Assembly: GCA_028736075.1 (NCBI GenBank)
Contig: CP117875.1
Coordinates: 3,720,001-3,784,000, forward strand
Length of the DNA stretch: 64,000 nt
Origin: Chryseobacterium sp. KACC 21268
Lineage (GTDB): Bacteria > Bacteroidota > Bacteroidia > Flavobacteriales > Weeksellaceae
Direction of reading: 5' to 3'
Each line of letters starts with the position of its first letter. Positions within the stretch are counted from its first letter, which is position 1. The notes under the pieces are model-generated. The model did no database searches. It saw nothing but the letters and a program-made list of their open reading frames with translations, and had not been told where the DNA came from. A program made the position numbers and the translations under genes. This document shows positions 1 through 9,681 of the stretch, in pieces.

Positions 1-552
1 TGAAACATTTCTCAAAGGTCCAGATCCGATTACTAAATCTACACTTGAAAACTTTGGCAATAAAGTTCCAGGTTTGATGCTTGAACCGTTATAAATAATC
101 CTTAGAACCGCATCTCTCTGAATACTTGGTTCAAAAAGCGTATCACCAACTTTTAACCCAACAAGGTTCAATTGATTAAATGCCAAACCTTTATATCTGT
201 CAATAATGTCTGGAACTGCTACTTTTGCCCAAGTTCTTGGATTAACTTTTAGAACGATTGCTCTCCCGCTTTTCACACTTGCTCCAGGCGATGGGAAAAC
301 TGCCAGTACCTGAAAAGGACGAAATTTTGGATCATATTTGAAACTATCAACCTCATATTCCAAACCGGAATCATCAAGAATCTTGATAGCGTCGTGCACT
401 TTCATATTCATCACATTTGGCACAGGAACTTCATCTCCATGGTGGGTATGATACTCCAACCAACGGAATGTAAGCCAAACCAAACCGGCGAAAAACGCCA
501 TTGCCAATACGATATTAAGTAATACTTTCCAGTGGAAAAGCGATTTGAACAT
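1..552 (-). CDS. PASTA-domain membrane protein (3' end cut by window)
   Basis: Reading the complement from the ATG at 550-552 gives 184 codons open to the window edge. Residues about 8-29 form one transmembrane segment after a short basic N-terminus. The rest reads as successive PASTA domains, with the typical VPVPNV and VAVPDI openings and the PSPGASVKSG loop. PASTA domains bind peptidoglycan fragments in kinases and penicillin-binding proteins, but no kinase or transpeptidase domain precedes them here, so this is a stand-alone membrane-anchored PASTA protein as is common in Flavobacteriia. The C-terminus lies outside the window. It is divergent from hpt. Confidence 0.85.
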   Translation of the reverse strand, partial: MFKSLFHWKVLLNIVLAMAFFAGLVWLTFRWLEYHTHHGDEVPVPNVMNMKVHDAIKILDDSGLEYEVDSFKYDPKFRPFQVLAVFPSPGASVKSGRAIVLKVNPRTWAKVAVPDIIDRYKGLAFNQLNLVGLKVGDTLFEPSIQRDAVLRIIYNGSSIKPGTLLPKFSSVDLVIGSGPLRNVS

Positions 553-670
553 AATTATTCTTTTTCAGAAACGTAACGCAAATATAGATAATTAAATTGT
601 ATTACCCTTTTCTATGAATTGTAAAAAAGCGATTAAAAAAAAGAAAATGGGCGGTTTGGTTTAAAAATCT

Positions 671-678
671 TATTTTTG
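671..678 (+). promoter_or_regulatory. -7 promoter element of hpt
   Basis: TATTTTTG matches the flavobacterial -7 consensus TAnnTTTG. No well-spaced -33 TTTG is present (the nearest, at 655-658, is only 12 bp away). The element covers the upstream TTG at 676, so translation cannot sensibly start there; this supports ATG 694. Confidence 0.5.
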
Positions 679-693
679 CACTTTGAAATACAT

Positions 694-1248
694 ATGGAGT
701 CTATACAAGTTCACGACAAAAGTTTCGTACCATACCTGAAACACGATGAAATTCAGGCAATTATTAAAGAATTAGCAGAAAAAGTTTACGAAGATTACAA
801 AGATGAAACCCCAATTTTCATTGGTGTTCTGAATGGTGTCATTATGTTTTTCTCGGATTTCTTAAAATATTATCCTGGTAAATGTGAAATTGCCTTTTTG
901 CAAGTAAGTTCTTACTCTGGGACGCAATCTACAGGTATTGTTTACAAAAAAATGGAATTGACAAAAGATGTTATGGATCGTCATATCATTCTCATGGAAG
1001 ACATAGTGGATACAGGAAACACATTGGAAAATCTCTTTGAATATTTCAAAAACACGCAACGTCCTAAGTCTCTGAAAGTAGCTTCTTTACTTTTAAAACC
1101 AGATGTCTTCAAAAAAGATTTCATCGTGGATTATGTGGCTAAAGAAATTCCAAACAAGTTCGTGCTAGGTTACGGATTGGATTATGATGAATTAGGAAGA
1201 AATTTACCAGACCTATATCAATTGGAAGAAGGTAGAATCAATCATTAA
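694..1248 (+). CDS. hpt: Hypoxanthine phosphoribosyltransferase
   Basis: The 184-residue cytoplasmic protein converts hypoxanthine (and usually guanine) plus PRPP to IMP/GMP in purine salvage. The type I PRPP-binding motif MEDIVDTGNT lies at residues 101-110, preceded by the hydrophobic strand HIIL. The flexible-loop region is near SSYSGTQSTG (72-81). The ATG at 694 is preferred over an in-frame TTG at 676 because the latter lies inside the -7 promoter element. It is first in a conserved flavobacterial cluster with adk (47 bp downstream) and obg. Length is normal for the family. Confidence 0.95.
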   Translation: MESIQVHDKSFVPYLKHDEIQAIIKELAEKVYEDYKDETPIFIGVLNGVIMFFSDFLKYYPGKCEIAFLQVSSYSGTQSTGIVYKKMELTKDVMDRHIILMEDIVDTGNTLENLFEYFKNTQRPKSLKVASLLLKPDVFKKDFIVDYVAKEIPNKFVLGYGLDYDELGRNLPDLYQLEEGRINH

Positions 1249-1295
1249 TCTCTACTCAAAATAGAAAGAAATAAATCTAAATAAATTAAAGTAAT

Positions 1296-1874
1296 ATGAT
1301 CAATATTGTTCTCTTTGGCCCTCCAGGAAGTGGAAAAGGAACCCAGGCTCAACATCTCATCGAGAAATTCAATCTTAAACAAATTTCTACCGGAGATCTT
1401 TTTCGATTTAATATGAAAAATGATACAGAGCTCGGAAAATTAGCAAAATCATACATCGATAAAGGACAATTGGTTCCAGATCAAGTCACAATTGATATGT
1501 TAATTGATGAGTTGAGAAAACCGACAGAAACCAATGGATTTATTTTTGACGGATTCCCTAGAACTGCAGTTCAGACAGAAGCCTTGGAAACCATCGTGAA
1601 AGAAGAATTGAATTCGGAGATCAGCATCTGTCTATCATTAATTGTAGATGATGCGGTTTTGGTGGAAAGACTTCTGAAAAGAGGAGAAACCAGCGGAAGA
1701 ACAGACGATTCTAATGAGGACATCATCCGAGATAGGATCACAGAATATTATACAAAAACTGCAGAAGTTGCAGAATTATATAAAAAACAAGGCAAATATG
1801 CAGAAGTGATCGGCGTTGGCAACATCTCCGAGATCTCTGAAAAACTTTTTGCTGAAGTAGAAAAAATTAAATAA
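1296..1874 (+). CDS. adk: Adenylate kinase
   Basis: The 192-residue enzyme catalyses AMP + ATP = 2 ADP in the cytoplasm. The Walker A loop GPPGSGKGT is at residues 8-16, the NMP-binding STGDLFR at 31-37, and DGFPRT at 85-90. The lid segment is the short kind ([10 protein letters not shown] region) and has no four-cysteine zinc site, so this is a short-form kinase, as usual in Flavobacteriia. It sits between hpt and obg, all on the same strand, consistent with co-transcription, although a 14-bp inverted repeat lies between adk and obg. Confidence 0.97.
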   Translation: MINIVLFGPPGSGKGTQAQHLIEKFNLKQISTGDLFRFNMKNDTELGKLAKSYIDKGQLVPDQVTIDMLIDELRKPTETNGFIFDGFPRTAVQTEALETIVKEELNSEISICLSLIVDDAVLVERLLKRGETSGRTDDSNEDIIRDRITEYYTKTAEVAELYKKQGKYAEVIGVGNISEISEKLFAEVEKIK

Positions 1875-1878
1875 AGCC

Positions 1879-1932
1879 GGAAGATGGAAGTCAGAAGCGG
1901 GAAGTTTTCCCATCTTCGGACTTCCATCTTCC
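1879..1932. repeat. Intergenic dyad repeat between adk and obg
   Basis: GGAAGATGGAAGTC (1879-1892) is the exact reverse complement of 1919-1932, giving 14-bp arms around a 26-bp centre. The centre holds a second small dyad, GGGAA/TTCCC (1899-1911). The same GGAAGATGGAAGT core recurs at 48213-48271 beside the efflux operon, so it is a dispersed intergenic repeat. No T-tract follows, so it is not a typical terminator. Confidence 0.75.
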
Positions 1933-1947
1933 ATTAATAAAAATATT

Positions 1948-2931
1948 ATGTCAAATTTCGTAGATTACGTAAAAATCCACTGTAAAAGCGGTCACGGCGG
2001 TGCTGGATCGGCTCACCTTCGTAGAGAAAAATATATCCCGAAAGGTGGTCCGGATGGTGGCGACGGTGGACGTGGTGGTCACGTGATTATGAGAGGAAAT
2101 GCTCACGAATGGACACTTTTACCATTAAGATATACACGTCACATCAAAGCAGAACGTGGACACAACGGTCAAAAAAACCAATTGACAGGTGCTTACGGCG
2201 AGGACGTTTACATCGATGTGCCGATGGGAACAATTGCCAGAAATGAAGAAGGCGAGATCGTAGGCGAAATCCTGGAAGACGGACAAGAAATCATCCTAAT
2301 GGAAGGTGGAAAGGGTGGAAAAGGAAATGAGCATTTCAAATCCTCTACCAACCAAACCCCAAGATTTGCACAACCCGGAATGGACGGACAGGAAGGTTTC
2401 GTGACTTTCGAATTGAAACTGCTTGCTGATGTTGGATTAGTTGGATTCCCGAATGCTGGAAAATCCACACTTCTTTCATCCGTTTCTGCAGCAAGACCAA
2501 AGATTGCGGATTATGCTTTCACCACTTTGAAACCAAATCTTGGAATCGTGGAATGGAGAAATTATAAATCTTTCGTAATGGCCGATATTCCTGGAATCAT
2601 CGAAGGTGCGGCGGAAGGAAAAGGTCTTGGACACAGATTCCTAAGACATATTGAAAGAAACTCAATTCTATTATTTTTAATTCCGGCTGATTCTGAGGAT
2701 CATTTCCAGGAATTTAAAATTTTGGAGAATGAACTTAAGGAATACAATCCTGAACTTTTGGACAAAGATTTCCTTCTATCCGTTTCGAAAGCTGATCTTT
2801 TGGATGATGAATTGAAAAGAGAGATCGCAGCAGAATTCCCGGAAAACAGACAACCATTATTCTTCTCCGGTGTGACTGGCGAAGGACTTCAGGAATTGAA
2901 AGATGCCATCTGGAAAAAATTGCACGGATAA
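1948..2931 (+). CDS. obg: Obg-family GTPase
   Basis: The 327-residue GTPase associates with the 50S ribosomal subunit and takes part in ribosome maturation and stress responses. Residues 1-158 form the glycine-rich Obg fold (for example GGRGGHV and [11 protein letters not shown]). The G domain follows with G1 GFPNAGKST (about 167-175), G3 DIPGI, and G4 SKADL near residue 276. It lacks the extra C-terminal domains found in some homologues, so it is the short Bacteroidota form. It lies in the same orientation as adk and ends 42 bp before the next lipoprotein gene. Confidence 0.97.
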   Translation: MSNFVDYVKIHCKSGHGGAGSAHLRREKYIPKGGPDGGDGGRGGHVIMRGNAHEWTLLPLRYTRHIKAERGHNGQKNQLTGAYGEDVYIDVPMGTIARNEEGEIVGEILEDGQEIILMEGGKGGKGNEHFKSSTNQTPRFAQPGMDGQEGFVTFELKLLADVGLVGFPNAGKSTLLSSVSAARPKIADYAFTTLKPNLGIVEWRNYKSFVMADIPGIIEGAAEGKGLGHRFLRHIERNSILLFLIPADSEDHFQEFKILENELKEYNPELLDKDFLLSVSKADLLDDELKREIAAEFPENRQPLFFSGVTGEGLQELKDAIWKKLHG

Positions 2932-2973
2932 ATTTCGGAACAATTATTGAAAGTCTAAACACAAAAAAATACG

Positions 2974-3459
2974 ATGAAATATTTATTCACATTAATGGTT
3001 TTTTTAGGATTGATGTCTTGTAACTCATCTCAAGTTTCAAAATATTCTGCAATAGAATATGAAGTTGGCCCTTGTTTCGGATTTTGCCCAACCTACAAAA
3101 TCACAATTGATTCCAACCGAAATGCAATTTTGGAAGCAGAACGTTTTAATTTTACGGAAGGCGGATCGAAAGATGACTTCAATAAACCAAGAGAAGGCAC
3201 CTTCAAAGCAACCTTGAGTCCAGAAGATTATAATAAATTGGTGGTTGCGACAGATGCTGCTAATATTAAAACATTAAATGAAAGTTACATCGACAAGCAA
3301 ATTATGGACGCGTCGAAAGTAAATTTGAGAGTTACTTTTGCTGACGGAACCAAAAGAGACATCGCAATGTCGGCAGGCGAAAAACCAAAAACATTGACCG
3401 ATCTCACAACGTTGATCGATGAAATTAAGCAAAATCAAAAGTGGGTAAAAGTTAAATAA
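2974..3459 (+). CDS. Small lipoprotein, DUF6438-like
   Basis: The 161-residue product begins with a lipoprotein signal (LGLMSC, acylated Cys16), so it is probably membrane-anchored in the envelope. The mature part carries the pattern GPCFGFCPTYK (Cys34 and Cys38), which I associate with the DUF6438 family; the two close cysteines could form a disulfide or bind a ligand. Function is unknown. It follows obg by 42 bp in the same orientation. The family assignment is from memory of the motif; the lipoprotein call is clear. Confidence 0.7.
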   Translation: MKYLFTLMVFLGLMSCNSSQVSKYSAIEYEVGPCFGFCPTYKITIDSNRNAILEAERFNFTEGGSKDDFNKPREGTFKATLSPEDYNKLVVATDAANIKTLNESYIDKQIMDASKVNLRVTFADGTKRDIAMSAGEKPKTLTDLTTLIDEIKQNQKWVKVK

Positions 3460-3489
3460 GACTTAATCTCGACTTTATTTTAAATAAGT

Positions 3490-3535
3490 TACCTTTGCAA
3501 CATATTAATTCCTCCTAATATACGGAGGAATTTTT
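3490..3535 (+). promoter_or_regulatory. -7 promoter element and leader hairpin before the RhlE-type helicase
   Basis: TACCTTTG (3490-3497) is a perfect TAnnTTTG element. Transcription would then start near 3502-3504, directly before a 9-bp hairpin, AATTCCTCC (3507-3515) paired with GGAGGAATT (3524-3532), followed by five T residues. The hairpin is therefore at the very 5' end of the helicase mRNA. It resembles an intrinsic terminator or attenuator and also buries a GGAGG sequence. Alternatively it ends transcription from the upstream lipoprotein gene. Confidence 0.55.
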
Positions 3536-3563
3536 ACTTTATTAAATTAAAAAAATATTCCAT

Positions 3564-4811
<1,248 letters not shown>

Positions 4812-4815
4812 AAAG

Positions 4816-4844
4816 AAAACCGGAAGCAATTTCCGGTTTTTTTT
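4816..4844. terminator. Bidirectional intrinsic terminator
   Basis: AAAACCGGAA (4816-4825) pairs perfectly with TTCCGGTTTT (4831-4840) around a 5-nt loop, with T-runs on the plus side and A-runs on the other. It lies between convergent genes and can serve both. Confidence 0.85.
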
Positions 4845-4861
4845 ATTTTAAATCGAATAAA

Positions 4862-5134
4862 TTATGCTGGTTTCTTTTTCACCAAATTAATGATTGAGAT
4901 TACCGTGATTGCGCCACCCAAACCCAGTAAAAAAAGCGCTATCGAATTACCTCCGACCTCACTCCTATTATTGGCAGAGATCTGTCGTGCAGCTTCTTCT
5001 GCGCTGGTAGCTGTTGTCGCAATCTCTATATTTTTTTGATTGACCGCGTCACCATCAACTTGAGAGTAAAGATATCCGCCAATGACCAAAGCAATGATGC
5101 CTATGACCAGTAAAATTTGAGGTTTGTTTTTCAT
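4862..5134 (-). CDS. Small two-helix membrane protein, unknown function
   Basis: The 90-residue protein has two predicted transmembrane helices, at about residues 8-24 (LLVIGIIALVIGGYLY) and 64-84 (IALFLLGLGGAITVISIINL). A hydrophilic stretch rich in Ala, Glu and Asn lies between them. I recognise no family. It ends beside a bidirectional terminator and is followed upstream, on the same strand, by tatD, with 22 bp between the two. Confidence 0.65.
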   Translation of the reverse strand: MKNKPQILLVIGIIALVIGGYLYSQVDGDAVNQKNIEIATTATSAEEAARQISANNRSEVGGNSIALFLLGLGGAITVISIINLVKKKPA

Positions 5135-5156
5135 ACTTAGACTATTAGATTTATTA

Positions 5157-5927
5157 TTAGTCTAAAGTACTAAAAATTTTATTGGCATTTTCAGTGGTGA
5201 TCCTTTCAATCTCAGAAAAGTCTTTTCCGTAAATATCAACCAACTTTCCAGCGACCAATTCTACGTAAGAACTTTCGTTTCGTTTTCCTCGGAACGGAAC
5301 TGGCGCCAAATAAGGTGAATCTGTTTCCAGAACGATTTTGTCTAATGGAATTTGATTCAAGAACTGATCGATCTTTCCATTTTTAAATGTCACTACACCT
5401 CCGATTCCTAAAAAAAATTGAAGGTCGATAGCTTGTTTCGCCTGTTCCAGATTTCCTGAAAAACAATGGAAAATTCCTCGTAATTTCGGATGTTTCTTTC
5501 GCTCCAAAACTTCAAAAGTCTCATCAAAACTTTCTCTGGAATGGATCACAATTGGAATATCTTTTTCAATCGCCCAATCGATCTGCTGTTCGAAAGCTTT
5601 GACCTGAATATCCAAAGTCGATTTGTCCCAATACAGATCGATCCCAATTTCGCCTATGCCCACAAAGTCGCGCTGAGAAAGATAATTCTGAACGAGATTC
5701 AATTCGTTTTCCCAAGAATCTGGCTGTACGGAGCAAGGATGCAATCCCATCATCGAAAAAATTTTCCCAGGATATTCGGTTTCGAGGAGGAGCATTTTCT
5801 GATGTGTTTCGGAGTCAATTGCCGGAAGGAAGAATTTCTCCACGCCTTTGTCCAAAGCCCGCTGGATCATCTCTGTGCGGTCTTCATCAAATTGTTCGGA
5901 GTATAAATGTGTGTGTGTGTCTATCAT
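5157..5927 (-). CDS. tatD: TatD-family metal-dependent hydrolase
   Basis: The 256-residue protein belongs to the TatD DNase family of the amidohydrolase superfamily, which remove nucleotides from DNA or RNA ends using divalent metal. Metal and catalytic motifs are visible: DTHTHLY (His5, His7), GEIGIDLYWD, IPIVIHSRES, FHCFSG and ETDSPYL (final Asp). Length is typical. It starts immediately after a 65-bp dyad-repeat region shared with the upstream GSCFA gene on the same strand. Confidence 0.92.
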   Translation of the reverse strand: MIDTHTHLYSEQFDEDRTEMIQRALDKGVEKFFLPAIDSETHQKMLLLETEYPGKIFSMMGLHPCSVQPDSWENELNLVQNYLSQRDFVGIGEIGIDLYWDKSTLDIQVKAFEQQIDWAIEKDIPIVIHSRESFDETFEVLERKKHPKLRGIFHCFSGNLEQAKQAIDLQFFLGIGGVVTFKNGKIDQFLNQIPLDKIVLETDSPYLAPVPFRGKRNESSYVELVAGKLVDIYGKDFSEIERITTENANKIFSTLD

Positions 5928-5998
5928 TTTTAGTTGTTAGTTGATTGTTGCTGGTTGTCAGAAGAAGCCTATCAACTAAAAACCATCAACTATCAACC
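5928..5998. repeat. GTTGAT/ATCAAC intergenic repeat
   Basis: The whole interval between tatD and the GSCFA gene consists of reiterated GTTGAT or GTTAGT units on one side (5930-5960) and ATCAAC or CAACTA units on the other (5970-5997), so the two halves can pair. It supplies the last glycine and the TGA stop codon of the GSCFA gene. Confidence 0.6.
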
Positions 5999-6946
5999 GA
6001 ATATTTTGTGTTTTACTTTCTTCTGCTGATCACGGATCTTTTGATTGATTTTTTCTAAGAATTCCTGATATTTTGGATTCTTCTCATCTGCTGTTTTGTG
6101 ATTCAGCGCAGTGAGGATCTTATTATTTTCATTAATGAAAAGCTTGGTCTCATCGGTGAAATAAGCATTCCCGAATTTTTCCCAAATGTATTGAACAGCC
6201 TGAGAATTCGGGTGGATCATATCTTCCTTGTAAAATCTGTAATCACGGAGATCATCCATCATCAATTCGTAGATTGGAAGATAATGGCAATTTTCTTTTC
6301 CAGAAATCGATTCGTGAATGGCCATTATCAATTTTGATTTACTTAACTGATTTTCGACAATCCCATCTTTGGTGTGACGAACGGGCGAAACCGTGAACAG
6401 GATCTGCACATCTTTTTTACAAATATCTTTCAGAGTATCAATAGTTTGATTGATGGATTCCGTCAATTCCTGATTGGATAAAAATCGTTTCTCGAAAAAC
6501 TTCTGTGGAATCTTGTGACAGTTGGCAACCAGCTTTTTCTTTGGAAGAAATTCATAAATGTAAGACGTTCCAAATGTGATAATTACAAAACTCGTGTTCT
6601 GCAAAAACTGATTCGCTTCCTCTATATTTTTGTTGATATGCTCCAACGATTGTTTCGCAAACCACGAATCGAAAGATGAATGATGATCGAGACTGATATA
6701 ACTTTCATTGGCCAAGATCAAATCACTTTCCTGATATTCCTTCGCATCATAGATCTGCTGGATCGCATTATTGATCGAATACGGATTGAAGATTGTCCCA
6801 AATGGATTGTTCAAAGATTGGATCTGGCCTTCAGAAAATTTATCGTGCATCTCCGTCGCAAAACACGATCCTATGGTGAAGATGCAATCATCTGTCCCGA
6901 TTTTTCTCTCACTTGCATTAATATCTACTTCTGTTCTGAATTTCAT
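5993..6946 (-). CDS. GSCFA-domain protein
   Basis: The 317-residue protein carries the signature TIGSCFATE near the N-terminus that names the GSCFA family, an SGNH-hydrolase-like group often linked to polysaccharide acetylation or esterase activity. The conserved SPVRH and late DMIHPN motifs (Asp-x-x-His, as in SGNH active sites) support that relationship. The ATG at 6946 is preferred over an in-frame TTG 27 bp upstream because MKFRTEV is the usual start. The stop codon falls inside the adjacent repeat. The substrate cannot be read from the sequence. Confidence 0.85.
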   Translation of the reverse strand: MKFRTEVDINASERKIGTDDCIFTIGSCFATEMHDKFSEGQIQSLNNPFGTIFNPYSINNAIQQIYDAKEYQESDLILANESYISLDHHSSFDSWFAKQSLEHINKNIEEANQFLQNTSFVIITFGTSYIYEFLPKKKLVANCHKIPQKFFEKRFLSNQELTESINQTIDTLKDICKKDVQILFTVSPVRHTKDGIVENQLSKSKLIMAIHESISGKENCHYLPIYELMMDDLRDYRFYKEDMIHPNSQAVQYIWEKFGNAYFTDETKLFINENNKILTALNHKTADEKNPKYQEFLEKINQKIRDQQKKVKHKIFG

Positions 6947-7033
6947 TATTTTTAAAATGTAACAATTTATCAATGTAAGAATCTACCAATCTCTAAAATC
7001 ATTGTTAAATTGGTAAATGGATACATTATTATA

Positions 7034-8005
7034 TTAAGATTCTCTTCTCAAAAGATAATTTGCCAGTTCTCGGAATGGCAATTTCTTCTCGTCTGGAAGA
7101 TTGATCTGATCAAGATAACTTTGACCAATCTCGTTATGTTTTTGGATCAGTCTTAGAACTTTGTCATCCACTTTTGTTCTACGGAAAATCTTCTCAACGC
7201 TGTAAACTTTGTCAACATTGTCAGTTTTTTTGGAATACCAATAATTCAGTTCAGATAATTCCTCTGGATTGGCGTGCTCTAGGGCTAAAAGATAAAGAAT
7301 GGTTTTTTTATTCTCATAAATATCACCCGCGTGTTTCTTCCCAAATTGTTCCTGATTTCCGAAAACATCCAGATAATCATCCATAATTTGGAAAGCGATC
7401 CCGATGTGCTTTCCGAAGTTGTACATCGCTTCTGCATCTTCTGCTGACGCTCCAGCGATCAACGCCCCGATCTGAAAAGATGAGGCACTCAGAACACCAG
7501 TTTTGAAGGTGATCATTTGGATGTAATCGTCATAAGAGACATTCGACATATTCTCAAAATTGATATCAAACTGCTGACCTTCGCAAAGAACAGCGCCAGT
7601 TTCAGAAAATATTTTGATACACTTTTTGAATAATTCCGGTTCCAGATCTTCGAAGAATTGATACGCTTTGATCAATAAAGCATCTCCGGAAAGAATCCCA
7701 ACATTGATTCCGTGGAGAGTATGGATTGTTGGTTTATTTCTCCTCAATGGGGCTTCGTCCATAATATCATCGTGGATCAAGGTAAAATTGTGGAAAAACT
7801 CGATGGCCAAAGATGGTTTCAAAGCTTTTTCCAAATCGCCTTGGAAAAGATCGCAGGCCATTAGCAACATGATTGGACGAAGCCTCTTTCCACCGTGAGA
7901 AATGATGTAATTCATCGGGTGGTACAACTCGTCTGGTTTGTTGGTAAACGTATGTTTTTCGATAGCGTCTGCTACAATTTTCTGATACTGATCTAGGAAT
8001 TCCAT
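7034..8005 (-). CDS. Polyprenyl diphosphate synthase
   Basis: The 323-residue trans-isoprenyl diphosphate synthase condenses isopentenyl diphosphate units onto an allylic primer. Visible features are GGKRLRP, the first aspartate-rich motif DDIMD, a GQQFD segment, and the second motif DDYLD. Product chain length (GGPP or a longer quinone side chain) cannot be fixed by eye. A perfect -7 element TATTTTTG lies on the minus strand at 8024-8031, giving a leader of about 15 nt. Confidence 0.92.
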   Translation of the reverse strand: MEFLDQYQKIVADAIEKHTFTNKPDELYHPMNYIISHGGKRLRPIMLLMACDLFQGDLEKALKPSLAIEFFHNFTLIHDDIMDEAPLRRNKPTIHTLHGINVGILSGDALLIKAYQFFEDLEPELFKKCIKIFSETGAVLCEGQQFDINFENMSNVSYDDYIQMITFKTGVLSASSFQIGALIAGASAEDAEAMYNFGKHIGIAFQIMDDYLDVFGNQEQFGKKHAGDIYENKKTILYLLALEHANPEELSELNYWYSKKTDNVDKVYSVEKIFRRTKVDDKVLRLIQKHNEIGQSYLDQINLPDEKKLPFRELANYLLRRES

Positions 8006-8087
8006 TTAAAAACTTGTTTGAGGCAAAAATACGTTTTTTACAATTGTTCTACCAAGATTTTGAATCTTGTTTTATGAGAATTAATGA

Positions 8088-8116
8088 TAAAAAAAGCTTC
8101 CCAAAACTGGAAAGCT
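8088..8116 (-). terminator. Intrinsic terminator of the serine hydrolase gene
   Basis: On the minus strand AGCTTTCC pairs with GGGAAGCT (one G-U) around loop AGTTTT, followed by a run of seven T. A near-identical hairpin ends the PiT gene at 11464-11494. Confidence 0.8.
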
Positions 8117-8160
8117 ATTTATGTAAAGATAGAATTAGGATTTCTAACGTTCACAAGAAA

Positions 8161-9498
8161 TCATTTTATCTTTTTACATTTTATGGACATTTTGCCTTGC
8201 TCCAAAATCAGTTTTTTCACTTTGTCATTTTCTAGCGTGAAAATCAGTTTTCCTTTTGCACTTCTGAGGTATAGAGTGTTGGCATCTATCCTTTCTAGCA
8301 AGGCTCGCTCTCCTGTTTTTCCATCCTGCAGTTCACTCATAAACAAATAACCGTTCTTTGCCTCCGTGATTTCAAATTCCCCAATAGTAATCAATCCTGC
8401 TAATTTTGCCCTGTATGTGCCTGTAAAAACTAAGGCCTTGGGCTCGTAGATTTCTGAGTGGTAAAATGTTGGATAAGAATATTTTTTGCCATAATATTTG
8501 GAGAGCAAACCAACTGTAACATCATTCAGATTTCCTCTGGAACCATTTGTCAATATGGACAAATACAAATCTTCTGCGGGAAAATAAAACGTTGCGCTCT
8601 TAAACTCGTCAATCCTACCAGTATGTCCCCAACAAATTTTATCATAAAACGGTGCTGCGAAAAAGCCGTGACCGATAGTTTTATTTTTCAAAGTTTGCAT
8701 TGTAGAAAGAGATTTTTTTGAGACCAAATCACCGTGGAACAGCTGATTCATCAATTGATTCAAATCGCTTGTGCTAGAGACTATGGCACCAGCAGAAAAA
8801 GGAAGGCTAGGATTGGAGCTCATATCCTCATACCAATCTTCTCCGTTGAACAAGTAAGATTTTATATTATTAACATCTTGCTCGCTTTCCGCTACAAAAG
8901 TATGCTTCAAATCAATTTTGTCTATAATTCTTTCCTTGACATTTACAGTATAACTTTTTTTGGTCAGATCTTCGATGATGTAGCCGAGCAAAGTATAATT
9001 GGAATTGCTGTAGACACAATCTTTTTTTGGTTTGAACTCAGGCTTTCCGTTGTTGATAATCTCTAGAATTTGTGCTTTAGAAAATTTTTGATTCCGTGTT
9101 GAGTAGTAATTTTCCCAAGCTGTAAAATTGAAAATCCCACTGGTGTGCGACAACAGATTTTCTATCGTTATATCTTTCGCATTTTTGATATCCGGATAGA
9201 AATCGATTAATTTAGTATCCAGTGTCAACTTGTTTTCTTCTATCAACTGAAAAATCACAATCGCTGTAAAAATTTTTGTGATAGAACCAATTCTATATTG
9301 TCCATTTTTTGGTTCAAGCGGATTAGAATTATATTCATAGACAATCTCATTTCCTTTTCTCAGCTCTATGTTTCCGAGAAAAGAATTTTCCTTTGTGAGA
9401 TAATCCATCAAACTATCGACCGATTTTTTGTAATCTGAATTTTGTGCAGAGGCAAAACCAAAAATATTAAAGATGAGAAAGAAGTAGATTTTTTTCAT
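8161..9498 (-). CDS. Serine hydrolase, beta-lactamase class C/PBP4* type
   Basis: The 445-residue secreted protein starts at the ATG at 9498, where a signal peptide (MKKIYFFLIFNIFGFASA) begins; in-frame starts further upstream would bury it. The N-terminal domain has the SxxK nucleophile motif GSITK and the YxN motif YSNSNY of serine beta-lactamases, DD-peptidases and esterases. A KTG-like HTG follows later (WGHTG). The last 120 residues form a separate beta-rich domain, as in many Bacteroidota homologues. It is probably a periplasmic peptidase or esterase rather than a true resistance enzyme. It is divergent from the LytS-type kinase gene. Confidence 0.85.
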   Translation of the reverse strand: MKKIYFFLIFNIFGFASAQNSDYKKSVDSLMDYLTKENSFLGNIELRKGNEIVYEYNSNPLEPKNGQYRIGSITKIFTAIVIFQLIEENKLTLDTKLIDFYPDIKNAKDITIENLLSHTSGIFNFTAWENYYSTRNQKFSKAQILEIINNGKPEFKPKKDCVYSNSNYTLLGYIIEDLTKKSYTVNVKERIIDKIDLKHTFVAESEQDVNNIKSYLFNGEDWYEDMSSNPSLPFSAGAIVSSTSDLNQLMNQLFHGDLVSKKSLSTMQTLKNKTIGHGFFAAPFYDKICWGHTGRIDEFKSATFYFPAEDLYLSILTNGSRGNLNDVTVGLLSKYYGKKYSYPTFYHSEIYEPKALVFTGTYRAKLAGLITIGEFEITEAKNGYLFMSELQDGKTGERALLERIDANTLYLRSAKGKLIFTLENDKVKKLILEQGKMSIKCKKIK

Positions 9499-9593
9499 TG
9501 TTAGATATTTATTTAAAGCAAATAACGTCATAAGCAACTTCCATCTTTTCATTTTTTTGACCAACTGCCATAAAACTTGGACAAACAGTTTTC

Positions 9594-9618
9594 AGACATA
9601 CATCAAGTATGTTTGTCT
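9594..9618. promoter_or_regulatory. Dyad in the divergent intergenic region
   Basis: ACATAC (9596-9601) and GTATGT (9607-9612) form a dyad flanked by AGACA/TGTCT, lying between the serine hydrolase and LytS-type genes. It could be an operator for the adjacent LytTR regulator or another factor; there is no direct proof. Confidence 0.3.
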
Positions 9619-9681
9619 AAGAATAACAACCGTTGGTATAAAAATCAATCTATGCCAATGGAAAATATTTAACTTTACGAT

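Noticed and set aside
655..658. TTTG as the -33 box of hpt
   Set aside because: It is only 12 bp from the -7 element, too close for this promoter class.
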